A DNA stretch of 64,000 bases from Tetragenococcus halophilus subsp. flandriensis. GTDB lineage: Bacteria > Bacillota > Bacilli > Lactobacillales > Enterococcaceae. Position 1 is the stretch's first letter, and the number at the start of each line of letters is the position of its first letter. The stretch lies in assembly GCF_030161475.1 (NCBI RefSeq), contig NZ_BSUG01000020.1:1-64000 (forward strand), read 5' to 3'. The translations under genes were made by a program, and so were the position numbers. The notes under the pieces were generated by a model. That model saw only the letters and a list, made by a program, of their open reading frames with translations. It was not told the DNA's origin and did not search any database. This document shows positions 18,332 to 25,950 of this stretch, piece after piece.

Positions 18332-19537
18332 ATGAGTCAATTGCAAAATAACAATAGCTATGAATACGTGATTGTTGGTGGCGGTATGGTCGCAGGATAT
18401 GCAGTTAAGGGTATACGTCAAGAAGATGCGAATGGTTCTATCTTACTTGTTTCAAAAGATGCGGACGTGCCTTATGAACGTCCTGCTTTAAGTAAGAAAT
18501 TATGGTTAGACGATGAATTTACAGAAGAAGATATCCGAGTAGGCGCAGAAGATTATCCTAATGTTAGTTTTAAGTTTAATACAACAGTAAACAAAATCGA
18601 TCGAGAAAATAAGAGTATACAGTTAGGTGACGATAGTGTAGTTTATTATAATAAATTATTACTAGCAACGGGTGGCGAACCGATAACTATTGATGGTGCA
18701 GATGATAATCATGTCATCGTCTTTAGAGACTGGTCCGATTATCGTAAGTTGCGTCAATTTAGCGGAAATAACAAACATGTTATCCTTATCGGTGGCGGTT
18801 ATATTGGAAGCGAAATTGCAGCAGCGCTAGCGCAAAACAATACACAAGTGACGATGGTTTATTTAGAAAATACTTTAGGCGAAAATCAATTTCCAGAAGA
18901 AATAACAGCTGAATATGAAGGTACTTTTAAAAAGAACGGTGTCGAATTAATTAGCGGTAAAAAAGCTGAATCTTATCAACGTGATGGTGACCAATTGGTT
19001 GTTGCTTTAGATGATGGTTCACAAATCAAGGGAGATACCATTGTTGTAGGTTTAGGCGTATCACCAAGAATCGAACTTGCAAAAGCAAGTGGTCTAAAAT
19101 TAGATGGAGACGGTGTTGAAGTAGATGAATATCTACAAACTAGCGACTCTTCTATCTGGTCTGCTGGTGATATCGCTTATTACCCTGATAAGATTTTAGG
19201 ATATCAAAGAATTGAACACGTAGACCATGCAAGAAATTCCGGTGAGCAAGTGGGAAGAAATATGGCAGGTGTACATGAAGCTTATACGCATACTCCTTAT
19301 TTTTATTCCAATATATTTAATATCTCATGGCAAGCAATCGGTACAATGGATCCAACATTGCCACAAATCTTTGATAAAAGAGAAAATGGAACGATCGTTT
19401 ACTTCTTGCAAAATGAGCAACTTGCAGGTGTGTTAGTCTGGAACGTTAATGTAGATTTAGACGATGTACGAAATCTACTAGCAAATCCACCTGCTGACAA
19501 TGATCAATTAGTTGGATCAATCAAAGAAAAACCTTAA
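18332..19537 (+). CDS. FAD/NAD(P)-dependent reductase (ferredoxin/rubredoxin reductase type)
   Basis: A 401-residue flavoprotein. The FAD-binding motif VIVGGGMVAGYAVKG opens it, YERPALSKKLW matches the ferredoxin-reductase/AIF-like group, LIGGGYIGSEIAAALAQ near residue 150 binds NAD(P)H, and WSAGDIAYYPD closes the FAD site. A reductase C-terminal dimerisation domain follows. No active-site disulfide is seen, so it should pass electrons to a small acceptor. No ferredoxin or rubredoxin gene is adjacent. A link to the P450 far downstream is possible but not supported, since CYP152 enzymes use H2O2. Ribosome site AGGAGGG. Confidence 0.85.
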   Translation: MSQLQNNNSYEYVIVGGGMVAGYAVKGIRQEDANGSILLVSKDADVPYERPALSKKLWLDDEFTEEDIRVGAEDYPNVSFKFNTTVNKIDRENKSIQLGDDSVVYYNKLLLATGGEPITIDGADDNHVIVFRDWSDYRKLRQFSGNNKHVILIGGGYIGSEIAAALAQNNTQVTMVYLENTLGENQFPEEITAEYEGTFKKNGVELISGKKAESYQRDGDQLVVALDDGSQIKGDTIVVGLGVSPRIELAKASGLKLDGDGVEVDEYLQTSDSSIWSAGDIAYYPDKILGYQRIEHVDHARNSGEQVGRNMAGVHEAYTHTPYFYSNIFNISWQAIGTMDPTLPQIFDKRENGTIVYFLQNEQLAGVLVWNVNVDLDDVRNLLANPPADNDQLVGSIKEKP

Positions 19538-19551
19538 ATTATTGTTTTGAA

Positions 19552-19588
19552 AATGACCGGTTCGTTATTTGAACCGGTCATTTTTTTC
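19552..19588 (+). terminator. Intrinsic terminator after the flavoprotein
   Basis: Perfect 12-bp stem AATGACCGGTTC / GAACCGGTCATT with loop GTTATTT, followed by TTTTTTC. Confidence 0.95.
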
Positions 19589-19594
19589 GAATCG

Positions 19595-19766
19595 TTTATG
19601 AATAAACAACGTTTTTGCTTTCCTTTGGTCGCTCGGCTAGCGAACGAACAATACTTTCTTATTCTTTTGTTTGTTCAGCTATCGAATAAACAATATTTTC
19701 TCTTTACATTGTTCATTCGCTCCGTGAACAAACAGTGTTTTTTGTTTTCATTGCTTGTTCAATGGC
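19595..19766. repeat. Four 42-44 bp tandem units with Xer-independent palindromes (family A)
   Basis: Four units of about 43 bp, starting near 19595, 19638, 19680 and 19723. Each carries a GAAYRAACAA-type element, a TTTT-rich middle and a TTGTTCA-type element, so the joints form hairpins such as TTGTTT...AAACAA. The same family recurs at 47182-47300. The rest of the 333-base gap up to 19870 holds only the AT-rich upstream region of the next gene, with its TTGGAGG ribosome site. Confidence 0.65.
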
Positions 19767-19870
19767 TCAGTTACATATAAAGGAAGCCTCTTAATTGTTA
19801 GAAAAGGAGTAATAGTAATGTTATGATTTGTGTAAGAATTAAACTCGACACAACTTTGGAGGTATAATGA

Positions 19871-20836
19871 ATGAAAATTGTAGTTTTAGACGGATATTCT
19901 TTAAATCCTGGTGACATTGATTGGGGTCCGTTAAAAGATATCGGAGAATGCGAGATATATGATCGAACGTCATTTACTGATAAAGAAGAAATCTTGCAAA
20001 GAATCGATGATGCGCGAATCGTTTTGACGAATAAAACGCCTTTGGATGAAGAAGTTCTTAACGCTGCACCTAATTTAGAATATATAGGTGTCTTAGCTAC
20101 TGGCTATAACATTATCGATATTGATGCAGCAGCTAAAGCCGGAATTACAGTAACTAATGTTCCGGCATACGGGACAGAGGCTGTAGCACAATTTACCTTT
20201 GCTTTGTTGTTGGAAATCACGAGTCAAGTCGGTTTACACAATCAGCTGGTACACAATGGTGAGTGGTCAAGTAATTTTGATTTTAGTTTCTTTGTTAAAC
20301 CACTGACAGAATTACAAGGAAAAACGCTAGGTCTGGTTGGCTTTGGACGAATTGCACAAAAAGTTGCTGAAATCGGTCATGCGTTTGGAATGAAGGTTAT
20401 TTTTTATAACCATCGTCCTAAAAATAGTAAGCATGAATGGTTGCAACAAGTTAGCTTAAATGAACTGCTAAGTGAATCTGATGTCGTTAGCTTACATGTA
20501 CCACAAACTCCTGATACCAAAGAATTAATTAACAGTTCTGCACTGCAAAAAATGAAGAACACTGCTATTTTGATAAACACTGCGCGTGGTGGTTTGATCA
20601 ATGAAAAAGACGTTGCTGAGGCGTTGAATAATGAACAGATTGCTGCAGCAGCAATGGATGTAGCACAACATGAGCCAATCAATAAAGATAGTCCTTTATT
20701 AGCGGCTAAGAATTGTTACATTACACCACACATAGCTTGGGCACCACAAGAAACAAGGAGACGATTATTGGATATTGTCGTTAACAATTTAACAGAATTT
20801 CTAGCTGGCCGAAAACAAAATACAGTTACTAGCTAA
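19871..20836 (+). CDS. D-2-hydroxyacid dehydrogenase (glycerate/hydroxypyruvate type)
   Basis: A 321-residue NAD-dependent D-isomer-specific 2-hydroxyacid dehydrogenase. The Rossmann motif GLVGFGRIAQKVAEIG lies near residue 157. Catalytic residues are seen as Arg in NTARGGLINE, Glu in DVAQHEPINK and His in ITPHIAWAP. The family covers glycerate dehydrogenase, hydroxypyruvate reductase and related enzymes; which 2-oxoacid is reduced cannot be told. Length is normal. TTTGGAGG gives a good ribosome site, and a terminator follows, so it is monocistronic. Confidence 0.88.
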   Translation: MKIVVLDGYSLNPGDIDWGPLKDIGECEIYDRTSFTDKEEILQRIDDARIVLTNKTPLDEEVLNAAPNLEYIGVLATGYNIIDIDAAAKAGITVTNVPAYGTEAVAQFTFALLLEITSQVGLHNQLVHNGEWSSNFDFSFFVKPLTELQGKTLGLVGFGRIAQKVAEIGHAFGMKVIFYNHRPKNSKHEWLQQVSLNELLSESDVVSLHVPQTPDTKELINSSALQKMKNTAILINTARGGLINEKDVAEALNNEQIAAAAMDVAQHEPINKDSPLLAAKNCYITPHIAWAPQETRRRLLDIVVNNLTEFLAGRKQNTVTS

Positions 20837-20862
20837 CAGCTAGTTTTAAATAAGTGAGTACG

Positions 20863-20915
20863 AAACTTCATTCAACAGGAAAGTTAAAAATTCCTAACGA
20901 ATGAAGTTTTTGTTT
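20863..20915 (+). terminator. Intrinsic terminator after hydroxyacid dehydrogenase
   Basis: AACTTCATTC pairs with GAATGAAGTT around a loop of about 28 bases that has its own short AGGAA/TTCCT pairing, followed by TTTGTTTT. Confidence 0.7.
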
Positions 20916-21051
20916 TATACGATATAATTGATAAAAATTCCCTTATCTTTTATCTCTAGAGAAAGTAAATCTTTAATTGAATTGCAGTTATTTTTATTGT
21001 AAAGTAATTACTAAGTTAATTTTCTCAGTTAGAAGTAGAGGAGTTGTACTA

Positions 21052-21351
21052 ATGTTTCGAAAAAGAAAAGAGCTCACTTTTAAACAGGTTTTTTGGGGAA
21101 GTGCATTTTTAATAATGATTTATTTTCTTTTTCAACGATTTCATTGGATAAACTTGATAGGGGCATTATTTGTCTTGTTAGTTATTATTCCAACTGTTTA
21201 CTACTTTAGTAACGGCCATAGTTTTAAAGCAATTTCTTTTGAGAATAAAACATATTTTGATGGTGTTAGTACTTTTTTTATATTGATAACAGTAACAATA
21301 ATTATTCTTATTACAGTGTTAATTAGTGTTTTTGCCCCTAATTTACTTTAA
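21052..21351 (+). CDS. Small membrane protein, unknown
   Basis: A 99-residue protein with three predicted membrane helices (about residues 14-28, 32-50 and 72-95) and a charged N-terminus FRKRKELTF. Not recognised. An in-frame TTG far upstream exists, but ATG 21052 is well placed behind AGAGGAG (21037-21043). No cognate neighbour is obvious; it lies between a dehydrogenase and a deacylase gene. Confidence 0.6.
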   Translation: MFRKRKELTFKQVFWGSAFLIMIYFLFQRFHWINLIGALFVLLVIIPTVYYFSNGHSFKAISFENKTYFDGVSTFFILITVTIIILITVLISVFAPNLL

Positions 21352-21405
21352 TAAAATAAATTGCATTTATAAAATAGGATAAGAAGATGAAAGGTAGGAA
21401 TGTTT

Positions 21406-21873
21406 ATGTCTTTAGATCGTGTAAAAAATTATTTTTCAACACTAGGAATGGAAAATCGAGTGAAAGTTTTGAATGGGTCTAGCGCAACTGTCGAACAAGC
21501 AGCCCAAACATTAGGTTGCTTACCTGAAAAAATCGCTAAAACAATGTCATTTTCCTTAAATGAAAGTAAAAGTATCCTTATTGTGATGGCAGGAGATGCT
21601 AGAGTCGATAACAAAAAATATAAAACTTTTTTCGGAAAAAGAGCAAAAATGATTCCTAAAGACGCTGTCGAACAAGCCATTGGTCATTCTCCTGGTGGGG
21701 TTTGTCCTTTTGCGATCAATGCTGATGTAGAAGTGTATTTAGACAAAACATTAGAAAAATTTGACTGGATTTATCCTGCAGCGGGAGATAGTCAAAGTGC
21801 AGTAGAATTAACACCCGGTGAATTAGAAAAATATTCATCCGCTAAAGACTGGATTGATGTCGCAAAAGAGTAG
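21406..21873 (+). CDS. YbaK/ProX-type aminoacyl-tRNA deacylase
   Basis: A 155-residue YbaK/EbsC/ProX-fold protein of the kind that removes wrongly attached amino acids from tRNA (editing of mischarged Pro- or Cys-tRNA). Typical features are the Lys in PEKIAKTMSF, the segment VMAGDARVDNKKYK, and the GHSPGGVCPF loop. ATG 21406 is preferred to ATG 21400 because AGGA at 21396-21399 is too close to the latter. It is followed after 11 bases by an acetyltransferase remnant, so it was probably part of a two-gene unit. Confidence 0.85.
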   Translation: MSLDRVKNYFSTLGMENRVKVLNGSSATVEQAAQTLGCLPEKIAKTMSFSLNESKSILIVMAGDARVDNKKYKTFFGKRAKMIPKDAVEQAIGHSPGGVCPFAINADVEVYLDKTLEKFDWIYPAAGDSQSAVELTPGELEKYSSAKDWIDVAKE

Positions 21874-21884
21874 GAGAGTATAGG

Positions 21885-22339
21885 ATGGAAATTATTCGAT
21901 ATGAAGAACGTTTTAAGCAAGATTTTATTGCAATGAACAAAAGTTGGATTCAAGAATATTTCACCCTTGAAGCACATGACTTAGAGCAGTTAAATGATAT
22001 TGATAAGTTAATGGCAGCTGGCGCTATGATATATTTTGCAGTTGAAAACGAAGAAGTACTGTCAACATGCATGGCTTCTCCTATAAAAAATGAAACTTGG
22101 GAAATTTGCAAATTTGCGACTAATAAAAACGCTCAGGGTAAAGGGGCTGGAAAAGCTGTTTTTTAAGCTGCTTTAGACTACGCAATTGAAAATGGAGCAA
22201 AAAAGCCGTTGTTTATTCGAATCATTCTTTAAAACCTGCATTACATATCTATCATTCTTTTGGCTTTAAAGAAGTTCCAGTGGATATTGATGATTACGAT
22301 CGTTGTAACTATCAAGCAGAATTAGTTGTTGGAAATTAA
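21885..22339 (+). pseudogene. Broken GNAT N-acetyltransferase
   Basis: The first 93 codons encode the front of a GNAT acetyltransferase, through the acetyl-CoA motif NAQGKGAGKAVF. Then TAA at 22164-22166 stands where a Gln codon (CAA) would fit. Translation continues homology-like as AALDYAIENGAKK, then a second lesion: a run of six A after GC at 22197-22203, where seven would keep frame, shifts the reading. The tail HSLKPALHIYHSFGFKEVP is recovered in the +1 frame to a TAA at 22337. Two independent lesions make this a true pseudogene. Confidence 0.85.
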
Positions 22340-22433
22340 AATAAATTAATGGCCTTTAGGAAAGTAGCAAATATAGCAAAAAAATAAGTCGTGTGATATA
22401 ATTTTCTTTAGTAAATTTTTAGGAGAGATAAAA

Positions 22434-23228
22434 TTGGATAAAGAAAATCTTTCAGTCGGAGTGTTTGATTCTGGTGTAGGTGGAATTAGCACTTTGTCTG
22501 TATTAAATCAGTATTTTCCTAATGAAAATTTCGTTTTCTTAGGAGATTCATTAAATGCTCCATATGGTGATAAAGAAAAATCTAAGGTAATTCAACTTTC
22601 AGAAAATATCGTAAATCAATTGTTGCAATTTCCTGTAAAAGCTATCGTCATAGCATGTAACACAGCAACAAGCGCTGCTAAAAATGAACTGTGTGAACTA
22701 TATCCGTATATACCTATCATTGGCATTGAACCTGCATTAAAAAAAGCAGTTGATTCTGGCAGTCAAAGTATTTTAGTTATGGGGACAAAATTAACCTTAG
22801 AACTAGAGAAATTTAATAAGCTTTTAAGCCAATATTCTTCAAATACCGCTATCCATCGATTAGCATGTCCTGGCTTAGCTGATTTAATTGAGCAAGATAT
22901 TAGTGATACAGATGCAATCGATCAGTTATTAGAAAAATTATTAAAACCTTTCTTAAATGAAGATATTGATTCAATCGTTTTGGGCTGTACACATTATCCT
23001 TTTGTCAAAGACAGAATACAGAAACTCTTCGATAAAGAAATCAATTTTTTTACTGGCTTTACCGGCGTGGCCAAACAATTAGAACAGCAACTAAAAGATA
23101 AAGACGCATTAACTAATCGTAATTCTAGAGGAAGAATTGAATTTTTCAGTAGCAAAAAAGATAATGACGAAATACAACTATACAAAAATTATTTCGAATT
23201 TGCTGTTGAAAATATTAGAAACGTTTAA
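22434..23228 (+). CDS. murI: Glutamate racemase
   Basis: A 264-residue glutamate racemase that makes D-glutamate for peptidoglycan. The two catalytic Cys are seen in IACNTATSA and VLGCTHYPF, and the catalytic Asp/Ser region in GVFDSGVGG. Length is normal (about 265). Start is TTG 22434, correctly behind AGGAGAG at 22421-22427; the weak start codon is plausible for this enzyme. It may be the only racemase or a second copy; the neighbourhood does not decide this. Confidence 0.9.
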   Translation: MDKENLSVGVFDSGVGGISTLSVLNQYFPNENFVFLGDSLNAPYGDKEKSKVIQLSENIVNQLLQFPVKAIVIACNTATSAAKNELCELYPYIPIIGIEPALKKAVDSGSQSILVMGTKLTLELEKFNKLLSQYSSNTAIHRLACPGLADLIEQDISDTDAIDQLLEKLLKPFLNEDIDSIVLGCTHYPFVKDRIQKLFDKEINFFTGFTGVAKQLEQQLKDKDALTNRNSRGRIEFFSSKKDNDEIQLYKNYFEFAVENIRNV

Positions 23229-23287
23229 AAGTTTTGTGTGTTTCCGCTGGTAACCGCTTACAACACAAACTGTTTGAGGTGATAAAT

Positions 23288-23563
23288 ATGAGCAAAAAAT
23301 CCAAAGAAAGCAAAGTTGTACAAGTACAGCTGGATAAAGAGTTAGTTGAAAAAGCAGAAAGTATTCTAAAAGATTTAGGATTAGATCGTACGACTGCTTT
23401 AAGGATATTTTATAAACAAATTGTTTTGAATAACGGATTACCATTTGAAATTAAGTATCCGGATACTCCAAATGCAGAGACAATTAAAGCATTAGAGGAA
23501 GATTTAACTAATGCTCCTTCTTATTCTAGTTCTGAGGAGTTGTGGAAAGAATTAGGAGTTTAG
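23288..23563 (+). CDS. RelB/DinJ-type antitoxin (toxin partner decayed)
   Basis: A 91-residue RelB/DinJ antitoxin. The ribbon-helix-helix DNA-binding N-terminus reads VVQVQLDKELVEKAESILKD and LGLDRTTALRIFYKQIV; the C-terminus should wrap the toxin. ATG 23288 follows GAGGTGAT. Only three bases separate it from the toxin frame, which is broken, so this antitoxin is now an orphan. It is clearly a paralogue of the antitoxin at 24570. It lies outside the ICE, while the other copy lies inside. Confidence 0.85.
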   Translation: MSKKSKESKVVQVQLDKELVEKAESILKDLGLDRTTALRIFYKQIVLNNGLPFEIKYPDTPNAETIKALEEDLTNAPSYSSSEELWKELGV

Positions 23564-23566
23564 TAT

Positions 23567-23781
23567 ATGTTAGAAACTAAGGCTACTAACAAGTTTAAAA
23601 GGGATACTAAGTTATGTTCTAAACGAGGATTAGATATGCGAAAAAAGTATAAAAATCATATTTTAAGAGGGCGCTATGATGGAAGCATGAGCCTGATTGG
23701 TTATTGTTTTATGAAACTGATGAGAAGTATATTTATTTGTTACGAACTGGTACACATTCTGATTTATTTGATAAACATTGA
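23567..23781 (+). pseudogene. Decayed YafQ/RelE-type toxin
   Basis: Compared with the intact toxin at 24861, it keeps the N-terminus (TNKFKRDTKLCSKRGLDM), lacks about 18 residues, continues KYKNHILRGRYDG, then shifts frame. The C-terminus HEPDWLLFY...LLRTGTHSDLF is found in a different frame up to TGA 23779-23781, and keeps the catalytic-type His/Asp/Phe end. Deletion plus frameshift means no active toxin. Confidence 0.85.
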
Positions 23782-23790
23782 ATTAACGAA

Positions 23791-23823
23791 ACATGTAAGA
23801 AAAATATTCTTGCATGCTTTTTT
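23791..23823 (+). terminator. Terminator of the decayed toxin-antitoxin unit
   Basis: CATGTAAGAA / TTCTTGCATG hairpin followed by CTTTTTTAG. Nearly identical to the terminator of the intact unit at 25153, evidence that the whole cassette was duplicated. Confidence 0.8.
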
Positions 23824-23828
23824 AGTAT

Positions 23829-23989
23829 GACGGGCAAGCGTATTTTTATTCTCGAGGCTTGGAAAAAAAGAATAAGTCTGAGTTTTTAAAGTATTTGTTT
23901 TCTGAATATTCCTTGCTGCCGATTAAAGTAAATTAGAACGCTATAAACATTTAGAATTACTTATTGAAGATATGTATTGGCCTAATTGA
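23829..23989 (+). pseudogene. Possible gene remnant in two frames
   Basis: One frame reads AYFYSRGLEKKNKSEF and on to SLLPIKVN before a stop at 23934; an overlapping second frame continues RYKHLELLIEDMYWPN to a stop at 23987. The coding-like composition and joint suggest a frameshifted fragment of an unidentified gene. No start codon or partner is clear, so this is weak. Confidence 0.25.
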
Positions 23990-24098
23990 CTGATAAATTA
24001 GGAGGATGATTTTTGAAAATACGTGTGCTAACTTGAATATATAGATTAATACGTTAGTTTTTAACATTGGACCTTATGCGACATGATAGGGTTTTTAT

Positions 24099-24140
24099 CG
24101 TGTAAATTAAATTTAACTATTTTAGTTTACATAATATATA
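24099..24140 (+). repeat. attL: left copy of 42-bp direct repeat
   Basis: Identical over all 42 bases to 43963-44004. It contains a XerD-type arm (24124-24134, TTATGTAAACT on the - strand) and the six-base centre TATATA (24135-24140). Identity ends exactly there; the sequence beyond, 24141-24151, is only a poor match to a XerC arm. The outer part contains an inverted pair GTAAATTAAA / TTTAGTTTAC. Confidence 0.85.
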
Positions 24141-24511
24141 CTACAAAATCAGATAACAAAAAATATCGAACTTTCAAGTCAAATGTTCCTTGAAAATTTG
24201 ATATTTTTGACGATCCCAAAAGTTTAAAAATGGGAATATTTATATATTAGCAATATAAATTATAACATATAAACTCCGGATTGTCACTAGGATTATCTAT
24301 TTCGAACCTTATACAAAAAGAAATGGAACCATCTTGTCGGAATAAGGGCAAGATGTTGATGGTGCTACATTGTACTAAGCTTAATGCTATCTATTGTTTA
24401 GCATATTTATAAGACCTAGCGTCGAAAGATGCCGTAATGGGAATGTGCAAGGATAACAAATTAAGTTTTAAGGTGGATAGAGAAAGGATAAAAAGGTGAT
24501 AATAAATAGGT
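24141..24511. other. Non-coding left end of the ICE
   Basis: No gene is seen. A long hairpin at 24157-24208 (AAAAATATC / GATATTTTT with TTCAAG / CTTGAA) ends in T-rich sequence and could stop transcription entering across the circular junction. A second perfect stem CATCTTG / CAAGATG encloses a 12-base loop near 24330-24356. The stretch 24300-24460 is less AT-rich than its surroundings and may be a structured RNA, but I do not recognise one. Confidence 0.4.
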
Positions 24512-24551
24512 TTGCAAAAACATTGCAAATTGCAGTTGTTTGTAGTACAAT
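24512..24551 (+). promoter_or_regulatory. Promoter and TTGCAA operator of the intact toxin-antitoxin unit
   Basis: TTGCAA at 24523-24528 and TACAAT at 24546-24551 with a 17-bp spacer. The self-complementary TTGCAA occurs at 24512 and 24523, and TTGCAG follows at 24530. Such repeated palindromes over a -35 fit autorepression by the RelB ribbon-helix-helix antitoxin. Confidence 0.65.
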
Positions 24552-24569
24552 CTATTTGAGGTGATAACT

Positions 24570-24857
24570 ATGAGTAAAGAATTAAAAGAAAAGAACGAAA
24601 GTAAAGTTGTACAAGCTCGAATAGATAAAGAATTGGTTGATGAAGCAGAAGATATTTTTAACGATCTAGGGATTGATCGTTCAACAGCATTTCGGATTTT
24701 TTATAGACAAGTTGTATGGAATAACGGTTTGCCTTTTGAAATGAAGCGTCCTGAGATTCCAAACACTGAAACTATTAAGGCTATTAATGAAGATACAACT
24801 AATGCAAAAAGGTATACAGATACGGATGAAATGTGGAAAGATATTTTAGAGGATTAG
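24570..24857 (+). CDS. RelB/DinJ-type antitoxin
   Basis: A 95-residue antitoxin with ribbon-helix-helix N-terminus (VVQARIDKELVDEAEDIFND, LGIDRSTAFRIFYRQVV). It should bind and block the toxin encoded three bases downstream and repress their shared promoter. ATG 24570 follows GAGGTGAT; an in-frame GTG at 24561 is inside that ribosome site. Strongly similar to the antitoxin at 23288. Position just inside attL suggests a role in keeping the ICE in the cell. Confidence 0.9.
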   Translation: MSKELKEKNESKVVQARIDKELVDEAEDIFNDLGIDRSTAFRIFYRQVVWNNGLPFEMKRPEIPNTETIKAINEDTTNAKRYTDTDEMWKDILED

Positions 24858-24860
24858 TCT

Positions 24861-25136
24861 ATGTATGAAGTTTTTTATACTAACCGTTTTAAAAAAGATA
24901 TGAAACGATGTCATAAAAAAGGATTACCGCTAAGTGAAATAGATACAGTTGTAAAAAAGTTAAGAGTGAATGATCCACTGTCTGAAAAATATAAACGTCA
25001 CTCCTTGAAGGGTGACTATGTCAATTGCGAAGAATGTCATATTCGTCCAGATTGGCTTTTGATTTTTAAAATTCATAAAGATGTGTCAGAATTAGAATTG
25101 ATTAGGACAGGATCACATTCTGATTTGTTTAATTAA
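24861..25136 (+). CDS. YafQ/RelE-type mRNA interferase toxin
   Basis: A 91-residue RelE-superfamily toxin of the YafQ type that cleaves mRNA on the ribosome. Features: FKKDMKRCHKKG near the N-terminus, YKRHSLKGDY, the basic/histidine segment CEECHIRPDWLLIFK, and the C-terminal RTGSHSDLF, where His and Phe match YafQ catalytic positions. Full length, no lesions. It is translated just after the antitoxin. A decayed copy lies at 23567, outside the ICE. Confidence 0.9.
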   Translation: MYEVFYTNRFKKDMKRCHKKGLPLSEIDTVVKKLRVNDPLSEKYKRHSLKGDYVNCEECHIRPDWLLIFKIHKDVSELELIRTGSHSDLFN

Positions 25137-25152
25137 ATATTGAGTTAACAAA

Positions 25153-25186
25153 GCATGTAAGAAAAATATTCTTGCATGCTTTTTTA
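25153..25186 (+). terminator. Terminator of the intact toxin-antitoxin unit
   Basis: GCATGTAAGAA / TTCTTGCATGC with TTTTTTATTTT after it. Confidence 0.85.
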
Positions 25187-25211
25187 TTTTTAAAAATGGG
25201 AGGATAGTGAG

Positions 25212-25517
25212 TTGAATTATAGAACTGTTGAAGCGTTAGAGCTAGAAAAAGAGCGATTATTTTCTGAAGTGAAACGCTTTGTGAATGTAAAGTATGAAAC
25301 GGTTAAGGAAACAGTAAAGGATGATATTATCGACGCGTCGTTTTATTATTTGACAATGCTTGTTGATCGTATAAGCAGAAATGATTATGATGATCCAAAT
25401 TTTGAGAATTCCATTGATTATCAATTAGTAAATGCATTGTCAGAAAGGTTTTGGGATTGGTTTGAAGAACATTATAACGAGAAAGAAGTTATGTCTATGA
25501 ATCAAAAAGCCACTTAA
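25212..25517 (+). CDS. ICE hypothetical protein, 101 residues
   Basis: A 101-residue acidic soluble protein, mostly helical, not recognised. Start is TTG 25212 behind GGGAGG (25198-25203). No motif or membrane segment is visible. It lies between the toxin-antitoxin unit and the DUF961 genes, a place where ICEs of this type often carry small unknown genes. Confidence 0.6.
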   Translation: MNYRTVEALELEKERLFSEVKRFVNVKYETVKETVKDDIIDASFYYLTMLVDRISRNDYDDPNFENSIDYQLVNALSERFWDWFEEHYNEKEVMSMNQKAT

Positions 25518-25614
25518 ATTGGTTATGTAGTTGAGCGATTAGTTTAATAAGTATTATAAAAAAAGAAAATTGAGAAAATGAATAGAAAAGCGAATTAAAG
25601 GGAGAGAGAAAATT

Positions 25615-25947
25615 ATGGCAGTAGATTTTGTGAAAATTAAAAATGAAACCTTTGGAAAAGTAAGTTTTATTAGTTATAGGAAGGAAGACAATTTAACAGA
25701 AGGATTTGGTCGTAACCAAAAGGTTACACATTATTGTTATCAAGTTACCAGTGAAAAAAGAGGAGCTTTTAACGTGTATGTACCAACAGACAATTCATTA
25801 GTTACTCCACCATTTATGGGTGAAATTAGATTAACAAATCCAATTGTAAGTGTAACAGGTGATATGATTCAAGATAATAATGGACGCAATCGAGGTTATA
25901 CTGATTGGGTAGTTTATGCAGATCAAATTGAAAAGGTGGGTAAATAA
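25615..25947 (+). CDS. DUF961 / HelP-like helicase processivity factor
   Basis: A 110-residue protein of the DUF961 family (Tn916 Orf23/Orf22, ICEBs1 YdcP). In ICEBs1 the YdcP member, HelP, helps the host PcrA helicase unwind the element during rolling-circle replication. Typical are the opening VKIKNETFGKVSF, the mid part FNVYVPTDNSL and the end WVVYADQIEKV. The next gene, three bases downstream, is a second member, as in Tn916. Ribosome site GGGAGAG. Confidence 0.8.
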   Translation: MAVDFVKIKNETFGKVSFISYRKEDNLTEGFGRNQKVTHYCYQVTSEKRGAFNVYVPTDNSLVTPPFMGEIRLTNPIVSVTGDMIQDNNGRNRGYTDWVVYADQIEKVGK

Positions 25948-25950
25948 ATT

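Noticed and set aside
19547-19780. A 77-codon frame with repeating NKQYF-like segments
   Set aside because: It runs through a terminator and the 43-bp repeats; the periodic peptide only reflects the DNA repeat.
23567-23830. A functional 87-residue toxin
   Set aside because: Comparison with the intact paralogue shows an internal deletion and a frameshift before the catalytic C-terminus.
24099-24140. ICE insertion into the 3' end of a tRNA gene
   Set aside because: No tRNA cloverleaf is found at either end; the repeat instead overlaps a dif site.
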